DNA of 64,000 nucleotides from Brachycybe producta (Eukaryota > Arthropoda > Diplopoda > Playtdesmida > Andrognathidae): positions 487,972-551,971 of the forward strand of contig JAUPFP010000091.1 of assembly GCA_036925085.1 (NCBI GenBank). Direction: 5' to 3'. Both the position numbers and the translations under genes were made by a program. The notes under the pieces are model-generated. The model saw only the letters and a program-made list of their open reading frames with translations, did no database searches and was not told the DNA's origin. Shown one piece after another: positions 31,901 through 41,478 of the stretch (position 1 is its first letter; every line of letters starts with the position of its first letter).

Positions 31901-32700
31901 AGTTTCCGTGTTTTAGTCTGACCCAAATTTTTAATTAATATTATTTTATAAATATTTTTTTTGGAAAAATCACTTCTTATTTGAAATAAATTTGTAGATA
32001 AATCATTTTTTATTTAATTTAATTTTTAAGTTATATTATTACAATCAAATTTGAATTAAATAAATATATATTCAATAAAAATTTATATTTTCTTATCCAT
32101 TTTCAAATAGGTAAGAATGGTGTTAATCAATCGGCACTTCTTCGGACGTTGTCCACTACGGCCACTAATTTGACGACAAACAATAAGAAATTTCCATTTG
32201 AAATGAGACAGCAGATGACGTCATCATCCATATTGACCAGCATCGTATCAACAAGGACCGTGCTTCCTAATTACAAGAGGAGTTTATTTGTTTCTCTGAC
32301 CGGTCCGCTGACCGCAACTATGACCGTTCGTTATCCACATTACGACAGCAGAACTAAACCTTTGACATTGTATCAGATGCATCTGAGAGGACCACATCAA
32401 AGGAATAAGAAGAAAAAGCGACCTCTAGATGGTAAACCCTTTATGAAAGGAGTTGTCCTGAAAACTCTGATTAAAAAACCAAGGAAACCGAATTCTGGTA
32501 ACCGGAAATGCGTTCTGGTCAGGTTAAGTAATGGTAAGGAGAAGGTGGCTCATGTTCCAGGAATAGGTCACACGTTACAGGAACATAACATTGTACTGAT
32601 AAGGGTGGGACGATTAAAAGACGTTCCTGGGGTTAAACTTAAAGTGGTAAGGGGCAAATACGATTGTGGCCATGTGGTCAAGAAATCTCAAACTAAGTAA
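25905..32700 (+). CDS. MRPS12: Mitochondrial ribosomal protein S12 (MRPS12), 219 aa, large intron
   Basis: The coding exons 25905-25974 and 32111-32700 join in phase 1 (AATG|GTAACA, then AAATAG|GTAAG). The first exon gives [20 protein letters not shown], an Arg-rich amphipathic start fitting a mitochondrial import signal. The uS12 domain begins near residue 109 ([10 protein letters not shown]) and carries [35 protein letters not shown] and [10 protein letters not shown], matching bacterial and mitochondrial S12. The protein sits in the decoding centre of the small mitoribosomal subunit. About 108 residues precede the domain, longer than usual; the extra Ser/Thr-rich part may be a long presequence. 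The 6.1 kb intron holds three or more transposon families. The acceptor before 25881 puts 24 noncoding bases ahead of the ATG. The second exon is certain; pairing with the first is inferred from phase, order and the presequence. Confidence 0.85.
26705..27050 (+). repeat. Dispersed ~310-bp repeat with three CACGTG boxes
   Basis: Matches 58025-58352 in reverse orientation (shared: AATACTTGTGTAAATG, GGTAGATGGCGCC, TTTTAGAGCTAAAA-like, CCTTAATTATCAGCACGTG, TAGTGGCGCCA). CACGTG occurs at 26842, 26887 and 26925. GTAGATGGCGCC and GGCGCCATCTA form rough inverted ends. Confidence 0.65.
27177..27488. mobile_element. Foldback element with inverted ATCTGAAATTTCAAACAAAAT arms
   Basis: The outer ends CACTACGGAGCCCTGAAAAG and AGGACTACGTAGTG are imperfect inverted repeats, followed by ACATGAGTTTTTTTTATTTT and its inverse. 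Each arm is about five copies of a ~21-bp unit (AAATTTCAAACAAAATATC), inverted at about 27320. It lies in the MRPS12 intron. Confidence 0.75.
27489..28934. other. MRPS12 intron, no coding feature
   Basis: AT-rich. It includes a 19-base G run near 28762-28780, ATT/AAT runs at 28400-28430 and a TG run near 28550. Nothing else was recognised. Confidence 0.35.
28935..29426. mobile_element. hAT MITE, CAGCGGTCGCCAACC family (492 bp)
   Basis: The ends CAGCGGTCGCCAACCTTTCG and CCGGTTGGCGACCGCTG are flanked by perfect TTTTAGAG duplications (28927-28934 and 29427-29434). GCGGACCAC repeats near both ends. Copies also lie at 49431 and 60240. Confidence 0.9.
29812..30693. mobile_element. TACCTTGTACACAC repeat (copy a), split by a Helitron
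   Basis: The outer parts 29812-29943 and 30499-30693 match the uninterrupted copies at 47281 and 57660 in reverse orientation: AGAACACGTTTATTATTTAAATGC side at the left, ATTCATTTAACTCATGTGTG at the right. The Helitron at 29944 sits in the middle. Confidence 0.75.
29944..30498 (+). mobile_element. Non-autonomous Helitron (555 bp)
   Basis: The 5' end TCCCAGGTCTGTGT follows A. The 3' end is the hairpin TCATTTATGAC... (here TAATTTATGACGGG, one arm changed) then TTACCCCACTAG and T. The body holds AAGCACGTCGGAATTTATA, CAACTATATGTTGCACCC, a purine-rich middle and an internal palindrome CACAGGCAATTGTGTCC...GGACACAATTGCCTGTG. All other copies carry this palindrome, so it is part of the Helitron. Confidence 0.85.
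31029..31368 (-). mobile_element. Non-autonomous Helitron, 5' truncated
   Basis: The minus-strand 3' end is CCCGTCATTTATGACGGG, a perfect hairpin, then TTACCCTACTAG ending at 31029, with T after it on that strand. Sequence matches other copies as far as GCGCATGCGCGTCGTTT and then stops, so the 5' third is lost. Confidence 0.8.
31401..31924. mobile_element. Foldback element with inverted ACACGGAAAACGC minisatellite arms
   Basis: The ends GGGTGAGACTAAAACACGG and CCGTGTTTTAGTCTGACCC are flanked by perfect AAATTTTT duplications (31393-31400 and 31925-31932), as hAT elements make. The arms repeat ACACGGAAAACGCTTACAAAC and shorter relatives, mirrored around 31680. AATAAATTTTAGGCTACTATAAG is also mirrored. 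The Cys/Phe-rich open frames here only read the repeat. Confidence 0.85.
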
Positions 32701-32783
32701 TTAGCCTCTTTAGTGCCCTTCCACCCTCAAAAGAACTTTGTATACAACATTGTGTAATCATTTTAAGTTTGTTTCAAGTTGAA

Positions 32784-32789
32784 ATTAAA
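32784..32789 (+). terminator. Possible MRPS12 polyadenylation signal
   Basis: ATTAAA about 85 bases after the stop codon. No AATAAA is nearer. Confidence 0.4.
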
Positions 32790-32902
32790 AATTTGAACCA
32801 GAATTTTTTTTAAAAATGGTATAAATTATGTAAAAATAGAAAAAAAACATGGGGTCAAGAAAGGTAAGGCTTGACCAATCGGACAACTGTAAAGTATTTA
32901 TG

Positions 32903-33426
32903 AACAGCTGATTTTCGCACTCTGGTTATTCTGCTTTTAAGGAGTAAAAATTAGGAGTAGCTAGAAAGTGTTTTAGAAACTAGATATAGATAGCTAAATC
33001 ACTTAATGTGACTTTATAGATACTTATTTTGCCTTTTGTCGCTCCGGATGGCGCCACTGCAATGGCCAATGCTATGCTTCATACAACGTTTTTTTTTTGG
33101 AAAATTTGGACCAAAACGTCAAGGGAACGTTTTTTTTTTAGAAACATTATGAAAAAATTCAAATTGGTTTCAAAACTAAAATGGTAAAAGATTATGTTAA
33201 AAGTTTTTTTAATTGCAATATCTTAAAAAATAAACATTTTAATTAGGGATGGGCCATTCGAATCCGCGAATCTTGAAAAATATTCGAGATTCGAAAACTC
33301 GAATCTTGGCGCTTTTTTTCGTCTTTCGAACCTTTCGAATCCTAAACTAAAAAAAAAGTGTTAAATCACCAATATCACCTTGTGGCCTGACCCTGAGTGC
33401 CACACTTTTTTATTAATAATTATAAT

Positions 33427-33490
<64 letters not shown>
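32903..33490. repeat. CAGCTGATTTTCGCAC-family arm and (TA)n tract
   Basis: 32903-33010 is a left arm of the dispersed family (GAACAGCTGATTTTCGCAC, AAACTAGATATAGATAGC). 33245-33350 has TTCGAATC/GATTCGAA inverted pieces. 33433-33491 is a (TA)n microsatellite of about 29 units, which forms the left flank of the next Helitron. Confidence 0.5.
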
Positions 33491-33491
<1 letters not shown>

Positions 33492-33494
<3 letters not shown>

Positions 33495-34500
33495 GCCCCG
33501 TCTGTGTGTGTGTGAGACCTAATGCTGTACAAACAAGGATAAAAACCTTGAAGCACGTCGGAATTTATATAAATTTAAATGAATAAATGAACCGCCTTTT
33601 TCTCAAGGTCAACTATATGTTGCACATTTCCCGTCCAAGAACCCCATGATATTAAAGTGGAGAGGGGAAGAGGGAGAAAAACGGGGGAGGGGAGGTGGCG
33701 CTGATCAAGCGCCAAATTGAACAAACGCCAAACTGAATAAACGCCAAATGGAACAAATGCCAAACTGAATAAAAGCCAAATGGAACAAACGCCAAACTGA
33801 ATAAGCGCCAAATGGAACAAACGCCAAACTGAATAACCGCCAAAATGTGATAAACACATGGTTAGGTTAGGTTAGGTTAGGATTGGTTAGGTTAATTTAG
33901 GATTGGTTAGGTTAGGTTAGGTTTGGTTAGGTTTGGTTAGGTTAGGTTAGGTTAGATTAGGTTAGGTTAGCTGTAAATCTGCACAGTCTGACGTCTATAA
34001 AAGCTCACAATATTTGGACCATCACAATTTACAAAAAACCTGAATAACCGCCAAACTGAATAAACGCCAAATGGAACAAACGCCAAACTGAATAAGCGCC
34101 AAATGGAACAAACGCCAAACTGAATAAGCGCCAAAAATTTGGCGGTTATTCAGTTTGGCGTTTGTTCAATTTGGCGCTTATTCAGTCGCCCCGGAGGGGA
34201 AACTGAAATCGAAATGAAAGGAGTAAAAAAGGAACAAACGACGCGCATGTGCACACCAGATATCAAATATAAAAAAAGGGGAGGGGATAATAGTAGCAAA
34301 ATTAAACTACTGTTTATCACAGGCAATTGTGTCCAGCATTAGAATTTCTTTTGCTCAGCCCTTTTATGAACGTCATCAATTTCTAATTGGTTTGTTACTT
34401 GGTCTGACGTCATAAAAGGGCGGAGGAAAAGAAATTCTAATGCTGGGCACAATTGCCTGTGAATTTTGCTCCCGTCATTTATGACGGGTTACCCCACTAG
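33492..34500 (+). mobile_element. Non-autonomous Helitron carrying a nested foldback element
   Basis: The mutated 5' end AGCCCCGTCTGTGTGTG follows the (TA)n tract; AAGCACGTCGGAATTTATA follows as in other copies. The 3' end is CCCGTCATTTATGACGGG and TTACCCCACTAG at 34500, then T. The GCCAAA foldback is inserted at 33694-34192 with its own duplications. The internal CACAGGCAATTGTG palindrome spans about 34318-34462. Confidence 0.85.
33694..34192. mobile_element. GCCAAA/TTAGG foldback element (499 bp), copy 1
   Basis: Perfect GGAGGGGA duplications flank it (33686-33693 and 34193-34200). The left end GGTGGCGCTGATCAAGCGCC and right end GCGCTTATTCAGTCGCCCC are inverted relatives. The left arm is about four 32-bp units (GCCAAATGGAACAAAC + GCCAAACTGAATAAGC). 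Next comes a (TTAGG)n array with TTTGG variants (33863-33970), then a core (GTAAATCTGCACAGTCTGAC ... GCTCACAATATTTGGACCAT) shared by all copies, then more units that turn over at GCCAAAAATTTGGC. The VWRLFSLAF-like open frames are minisatellite readings, not genes. Confidence 0.85.
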
Positions 34501-34778
34501 TAATTTAATTTTTAATATTACTTCATTTATTTGTATCTTCTTAATGAATAATATATGAAGGATTCGAGGATTCAAGAACTTTTTAGGATTCGGAATCGAG
34601 AAAATTTAGGATTCGTTCCCCACATCTTAATTTTAATCTACGCGGTTTTTGGTTTTTTCATTATTATTTCACGAAAAACTATTTTTTTTTTTTTTCAAAC
34701 TGTTATAAAAATTTAATTTTAAAGTTATCATCATGAAAAAAACTTTTAGCATTATCACCAACTATTCTAGTTTCTAAA

Positions 34779-35420
34779 GCCGCTATTACACTAGCAACTT
34801 TCAATGCAATAAAATGTGCAATGTGACAAGCAACTCCAATGTTTATAGTGTGATATGACATGAAACTTGATAAAACTTTTCCTTTTAACTAATGTCAAAC
34901 TCAGTCTCATTCAGTTGCACATGTTCAACTTTGAAAGTAAACTTTCTGACGAACAACCAATCAGACCGTTTGCCGGAAATGACATATGTAACATTGAACG
35001 AATTCCCGGTTTCGTGACTTCCGGTTTATGAACTTCCTGTTAGTTGATCACAATATGGACAAAAACCAAGGGGGCAGACATTGAACAGAAAATCATGGAC
35101 GATTTTCACTAAGATTCACAGCAGGTCGTGTGGATGGAAAAGTCATTTTACTTTTTAGCTGCATTTTAACTGGATATCCAGAATAGAATTGAAATTTTTA
35201 AAATTCTGTAAAACGCGGATTAAAAGTAAAATGGCTTCCGGAATACCGTACGAAATTCACCCGAATGTGTCGGCCCCTTGACATAAACGCAGTTTTGAAA
35301 ACTTGATTAGGAACTAGGTTGTAATAGTGTGATATAGAAGTTTATTACAAAGTTCTAGTTGGAAGGCACATCACAGGTTGCAAGTTGAATTGCATCGGAG
35401 GTTGCTAGTGTAATACCGGC
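34779..35420. mobile_element. MITE with GCCGCTATTACACTAGCAAC ends
   Basis: The left end GCCGCTATTACACTAGCAAC mirrors the right end GTTGCTAGTGTAATACCGGC over 20 bases with one difference. Inner pieces (ATAGTGTGATATGACATG / TAGTGTGATATAGAAG) repeat. The style, with conserved TTACACTAGCAAC, resembles PIF/Harbinger ends; the target duplication is not clear. Confidence 0.65.
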
Positions 35421-37131
35421 TTACAACACGTTGAATTGTAATGTTTCTTCTGAAAAACGTTTACTTGAAAATCAATTTTGTCAAAACCGCGGATTGGGGA
35501 ACGACGACGGAGACGAAGTCAAAATAAATATCTCTTCAGGCACCTCATGTTTTTGATATCTTTCAAAATATCTTTTTTTTTTTACACTTACCTAATGGGT
35601 AGCAATGATTTTTTGGGTGTCACTTCCTGTTCTGTTTTATTTCTTGTTAAACAGTTTTACATTTTATGAAATTTTCAGCCATCGGCCATGTTTTTTTGTT
35701 GGCTGAATTTGTTTGAACACAGGAGTTAACTTCATTGTTGATAAATTTAACCATGGTTAATATACCCATGTTTGTTTTTATTTTAAAATTAACTCTGGTT
35801 AACTTTTTTTTTAACCTTGCAGCTAATTTTTTTTGTAGTGGAAACCAGTGTTTTGGGTTGAGAATTTGAAATTTTTACACATTTTTCATACATTTTATAT
35901 TATAAAATTAAAATAACAAATGAGGGCGTAAAACAAACTTAAAAATTGAGGTCATGGACAAATATTATTTTGGTCTTAGTTTTTTTTTTGTTTGTTGAAG
36001 ATGTTGTCCCACTTTGTATAAGGGCAAAAACAAGTAAAGGGCCTAAAAACAGTATAATTTCAAAGTACAGAATTTGGAAAGAGATTGAAAAAGAGAGAGA
36101 GAGAGAAAGGGGGTTAAAATTAAGTGTGTCAAAGATACAAGTAAAAAGTGAGGGATAAAACACATATATTATGATTGTATGGGTTAGTTTTGACTGTTTT
36201 CTTGGGGGGGGGGGGGGGGGTGGGGGGTGGGGAGAGGGTTAAACTACACAACCAAAGAGTTCATCAACAAATAACTTTACCACAAACATTTTTTTTGTGG
36301 GGGGGGGGGTGAAGAAGGGGGGATAAATGAAAGAAGTGGGTCATTTTTTGGGTTCCACGTGTGTTTTTATATGATAAATGACCTAAAACATTCGAAAATG
36401 GGGTCTCTTGTTGTTACCCCAAAGGCTAAAAACAAGAGCTAAATGATTAAGAGGAGACTTCCATCATCATTAACCCTCATAAGTTTTAAGGGGGTCCTAA
36501 ATGTAAAATAACAATTTTGAATGTAGAAATTACATAGACGGATTGGAACTTCAAGGACATAAGGTCCATATATTTCATAATTAAATCTTTTCTTAACACC
36601 TTTTGAAAATTTGAGTGTAGTGTAGGGCCTTTACTAATTCTCGAGGTTCATTAGAAGATATTTAACTTGTCTCCATTTGAGAAACATTTTCGGCAAAATG
36701 TGAGGCAAAAAAAGGTGTTATTAATAGAAAATTTAATTTAGTTTTCTTACTTTAAAGTGTTTCTTAAACGTTTTCATTCTATTTTAAGTCGAAATTGCTG
36801 AGTAATATCTATTTTACTTTTCTTCTGAAATGGGTTCTTTTTTTTAAATTTTTAGTTTTGTGTTCGTTTTTATTATTGTTCGTTTAAAAAAAAAGACAGG
36901 TGTTATTCGGTGTGGTTGTAATTTTTTTTTTTGGCATTGTCATTGTGAAAAACAATTAAATATATGCAATTCAAGTAATCTTTAAAGATTTTTTGGGAAG
37001 AAATTAGGCTGAACATGTTGAAAAATATTGAAAATGGATTGATTTATGATTATTTATCTGAATTATATTCAAAAACGTTGCTTAAAATAAAGTTACACTT
37101 ATGGCCAACGTTAATAATTAAATTAAGCTTA
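35421..37131. other. Intergenic, no gene; homopolymer-rich
   Basis: AT-rich DNA with G runs at about 36204-36240 and 36299-36309, and a GA run near 36090. No splice-consistent open frame was found on either strand. Confidence 0.4.
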
Positions 37132-37312
37132 TACTTTGTACACACATGAGTTAAATGAATTCAAATTAAATGTGTTTAGGTGAATTATATGATATCCAGT
37201 TAAGGACATGAACGAAATAAAAATTGATTTTTATTATTAATATTTTGAATTGAAATACTAAATCAATATTTTGTAAATAGTTTCTATATTATATTTAAGT
37301 ATTATCTCAATA

Positions 37313-37811
37313 CTAGTGGGGCCAAATTCACAGGCAATTGTGTCCTGCCTTAGAATTTCTTTTCCTCCTCCCTTTTATGATGTCAGACCAAGTAACAAAC
37401 CAATTAGAAATTGATGACGTTCATAAAACAGCTGAGCAAAAGAAATTCTAATGCTGGGCACAATTGCCCGTGATAAATTCTAGTTTAATTTTGCTACTAT
37501 TATTCCCTCCCCTTTTTTATATTTGAAAGAGAAAATGAGCTTCTCATGCGCGTCGTTTGTTTCTTTCTTACTCCTTTCATTTCAATTTCAGTCACCCCCC
37601 TCCCACTTTTTCCTCCTCCACGTTTCTCTCCCCCCCCCCCTCTACACTTTCCAACCTTTTCCCCTCTCCAATTTAATATCATGGGGTTCTTGGATGGGAA
37701 GGGTGCAACATATAGTTGACCTTGAGAAGAAAAACAGTTCATTTATTTAAATTTATATAAATTCCGACATAGCGTTAGTCCATACACACACATACATACA
37801 CATACCTGGGA
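37313..37811 (-). mobile_element. Non-autonomous Helitron, first of a tandem pair
   Basis: The minus strand starts TCCCAGGTATGTGTATG at 37811 and ends CTAG at 37313. The terminal hairpin is deleted (CTAGTGGGGCC joins directly to AAATTCACAGGC), so this copy has lost its 3' signal. Confidence 0.8.
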
Positions 37812-37829
37812 TATTATATATATATATAA

Positions 37830-38401
37830 CTAGTGGGGTGTAACCCGTCATAAATGACTTGAGCCAAATTCACAGGCAATTGTGTCCTGCCTTAGAATTT
37901 CTTTTCCTCCGCCCTCTTATGACGTCAGACCAAGTAACAAACCAATTAGAAATTGATGACGTTCATAAAAGGGCTGAGCAAAAGAAATTCTAATGCTGGA
38001 CACAATTGCCTGTGATAAACTGTAGTTTAATTTTGCTACTATTATCCCCTCCCCTTTTTATAATTTGAAAAAGAAAAAGAGTTTTTCATTTTCTCTGGTG
38101 TGCTCATGCGCGTCGTTTGTTCCTTTTTTTACTCTTTTCCTTTCATTTCAATTTCAGCCACCCCCTCCCACTTTTTTCAACCCTCCACGTTTCTCTCTCT
38201 CTCTCCCCCTTCTACACTTTCCAACCTTTTCCCCTCTCCAATTTAATATCATGGGGTTCTTGGATGGGAAGGGTGCAACATATAGTTGACCTTGAGAAAA
38301 AAAAGCTGTTCATTTCATTTGTTTAAATTTATATAAATTCCGACGTGCTTCAAGGGTTTTGTACAGTGTTACTCCACACACACACATACACAGACCTGGG
38401 A
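37830..38401 (-). mobile_element. Non-autonomous Helitron, second of a tandem pair (572 bp)
   Basis: The minus strand starts TCCCAGGTCTGTGTATG at 38401 and ends with a hairpin (AAGTCATTTATGAC, one side changed) and CACCCCACTAG at 37830. Only an 18-base TA spacer separates it from the first copy, in the same orientation. Confidence 0.85.
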
Positions 38402-39748
38402 TATTTTATATATAATTTTCAGATTTTTAACCTGAATAAATTGAATTCGACGACATATTGTTTGTTTGCCCTTCACAGGGCTCTGTAGAACACATTTATT
38501 ATTTAAATGCATTTAAATAATCAGGTGTGTACAAGGTATTTGCTATATATTTTAATAAAAGATTATTTTAAAAAAATTTACATCATTTTCTATTTAATTT
38601 TACAGTTATAGTCAAATTTTAAAATTATTGCTAAACCAAAGCTTATGGGCTTAAAAATTCTCCATAAAATTATTATTGAGAGTTTTGTAATGCGTAATGG
38701 TTTAAGCTTAACTTTAATTTAAAGAATATATTTGAATGTGGTGGTAAATCAGTCAATTTTCAATATTTTTGTAACATTTTCACCCATGATGCAAGGCAAA
38801 TCTCTCTGCATGTATGTATAGATTTACAGTAAGTCTATGGAAAGTTTTTAAGTTGAGCTTTGTTTAAGTTTCACTTTGCGTTAAGTATAATGTTTTAGAA
38901 TATGGCAGTAAGTCTCTATAACGTGGTATTGATAACAGACAAGATAGTTTAAAGCTGTAAGTGCTCAACTCATGAATTTTTACTAAGAAGTTGTATGCAA
39001 AAAAGTTCATAAGTTTAGCACTAGCTTTGACTCCATCTTAACTGTTATCAATCGTTAAGAAAACCACAGATAATGTTCACCATGCAGGTGTGGCTTAGCC
39101 AAATCTTAACTCTAGGCCTACTGGATGATTAATCAATCTGTAGCCTAACCTGTATTTGTTTGCTGTATTTTTGTGCATCAAATTTATTCACCTTTGAACT
39201 TAGTTTTTATAGTCTTGTGTGACAAACTTGACAATCAAGATAAATGATTACTTATTGATTAGCCTATCCCATCATGCACTGCTTGACTGACTTGACTCAA
39301 CTATTTATAGGGAACAACCAATATATAGCTAGCTCCTTGGTATAAAAGGTTGATTAAAGTTGAATTGTGTTGGCCAATCGCACAGTCAACAAACTTTCAA
39401 ATGTTGGTTAGAATCGATCAAATCAGATGTGATGCAAGTGTTGCATTACATTTAATGCATTTTAGTCATCGGACCTTGACTTAAACAGAAATTATCTGTC
39501 GTTTTATATTGCTTAGAAATTTTTCGTTTAAACGAAATTGAAATAGTGTTAGAAAACTAGAAGGGCAGTGCAACATGATGAGGTTTTTTGAGATGTTTTT
39601 TGATTGTTTATGTTAATATTTTCAAATTTAAAGTAATATTTTATAAGATGGAAATTATTAAGATATTGAAAACATGAATATTTAAATATTTATGGGCCTT
39701 TAGCACCTACCGGTATTACTCTGTAACAGTAAACCTTACTGTTATAAA

Positions 39749-39808
39749 GTAAAGACATCCCAGTTTTTTATGGACCTATAGATCCATAAAGAACTGGGAT
39801 GTCTTTAC
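39749..39808. repeat. 60-bp near-perfect palindrome
   Basis: GTAAAGACATCCCAGTT is mirrored by AACTGGGATGTCTTTAC, with TTTATGGA..TCCATAAA inside and CTATAG at the centre. About two mismatches in 30 pairs. A smaller hairpin (TAACAGTAA/TTACTGTTA) lies just upstream. Confidence 0.8.
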
Positions 39809-41434
39809 GGAATGCAAATAAGACAGTCATTTGACAATAAATTGTATTTAGCTTATATAATTTTGCAACAGTTATAAAAGCAAATTACAGAAAAATATTA
39901 CGACAAATATTGTCATATGACTGACATTCAAATGATGTATGCAGAATAATATATGTCATAAAATGATATATAGCGCACAAGCAGTATAGACCTACTTAAC
40001 TTCATGTACAGTAGGTACGATTGTCATAATTTTACGACTTTTTCTGTAATGAGGTCTCTATAGAGTCGTAAAAGATATAACCTATAAGTAACAAGAAATG
40101 CTTTTATGCGAAAGAAATTTCAAGATATTTGTGTCAAAGGGTGTATCTCCTTGCAATATTAGGGCCTATAATATTATAGTGACCCGTTTATGAAGGAAAA
40201 AAAGTGGTTCAAGGCCATTTTCAGACCGGAAATAAGCATTTACTATAGATATTATAACCAATTGAGAAGTGTATACAATGATTTTTCGATCATTTTTCTG
40301 AATAAGAAAAAAAAAAACACTCCTTAAAATTTTAGTTTCCTCTTTTTGGAGTTTCGTTTGACTTTTTTTGGTTGAGGTAAAAGTTGTTTACAACACTTGA
40401 GGTCCTCTTCAATGTAGGGCCCTATATAACACATAACAAACCCTTTTCATGGAGCCCAGATATTTCCCTAAATATATATTTTTCTTTACATTTTTTTAGT
40501 CTTTTCTGCATGCGCTGCATGGACACTGGTCACTCAAATAGTTAATACAAAATATGTATGAATGAAATTTGTATAGAAAAAGAATGATGGGAAAAACGTT
40601 GTAGAAAAGAAAAAGGGAGAAAGAAAAAAAGAAGAATAGATTCGTTTTGATGTATGTATAAAAGCATAACTTGAAGTGACGGTCAACGGCATAACGATGA
40701 TGACCATTGTTCAGTATTTTTCTTGACACTTTATAATAGGCAAAATATGTACTGTATATAAACCTATATACCACAATAGGGTTATATAGGGTGGTATATA
40801 GTATAGTTGTAGAGAAAAATATGTATATGGGAGTCATTTTTCATTCATTCAAATTCACTTGACCAATGGTCCTATGTGCTTGTGACTAGTGACCACTACT
40901 TTCTTTTCAGTATAAAAAGACCTTCATTTTTGTATTAAATGATAGGATTTTTTTTATTAAAAAAATGAGTTAAGAGCTTGTCCTGTGCTCATCAGAAGGA
41001 ATCTTTAGAAGAAATTTAAAGTTTCTTATAGAAACTACTAGAAGTTTCCAAACATACAAATCACATGTAAAAATAATTTCATAACAATAAATTTCAAAAT
41101 AAACTATTCAATGGCAAAAAAAAATGATACGGTGCATTGTTTATTTTGATTTTTAAACATTCATTTTGGAAGATTATTATATTTTCTATACTATTCTCTC
41201 CTTCTAGTTTCTAAGAAACTTTTTTGAATTTCTTCTAAAATTATTTCTCAAACTGATGACCAAATCTTCATAATGTTATAAATGGGTTAATTTTTATTTT
41301 CCCACACCCTAAAAAAAAAAGATACAAGTATGTGTATAACTGTATATTTATGTCCACTCATGGCTGACCATCACCCCATTTTTTTGACAACTTGCCCATA
41401 TGTCCCGTTGACCCGATTTCACTGACAGAAAAAA

Positions 41435-41472
<38 letters not shown>
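41435..41472. repeat. (GA)n microsatellite
   Basis: About 18 GA units in uninterrupted array. Confidence 0.9.

Positions 41473-41478
<6 letters not shown>

Larger units (their letters stand above)
37132..38538. mobile_element. TACCTTGTACACAC repeat (copy b), split by two Helitrons
   Basis: 37132-37312 begins CTTTGTACACACATGAGTTA and 38402-38538 ends CAGGTGTGTACAAGGTA. Together they match the empty copies at 47281 and 57660. The Helitron pair is inserted after CTCAATA, where the empty copies read CTCAATATTTT. Confidence 0.8.

Noticed and set aside
33863..33970. TTAGG array as a true telomere or telomere-near region
   Set aside because: The array is about 100 bases, degenerate, bounded by a transposon with target duplications, and genes lie on both sides.
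33575..34342. Open frames reading VWRLFSLAFVPFGVYS-like repeats (also at 44930-45217, 60899-61407 and 62155-62500)
   Set aside because: They read the GCCAAA minisatellite. The same peptide appears in different elements and on both strands, with no splice or start context.
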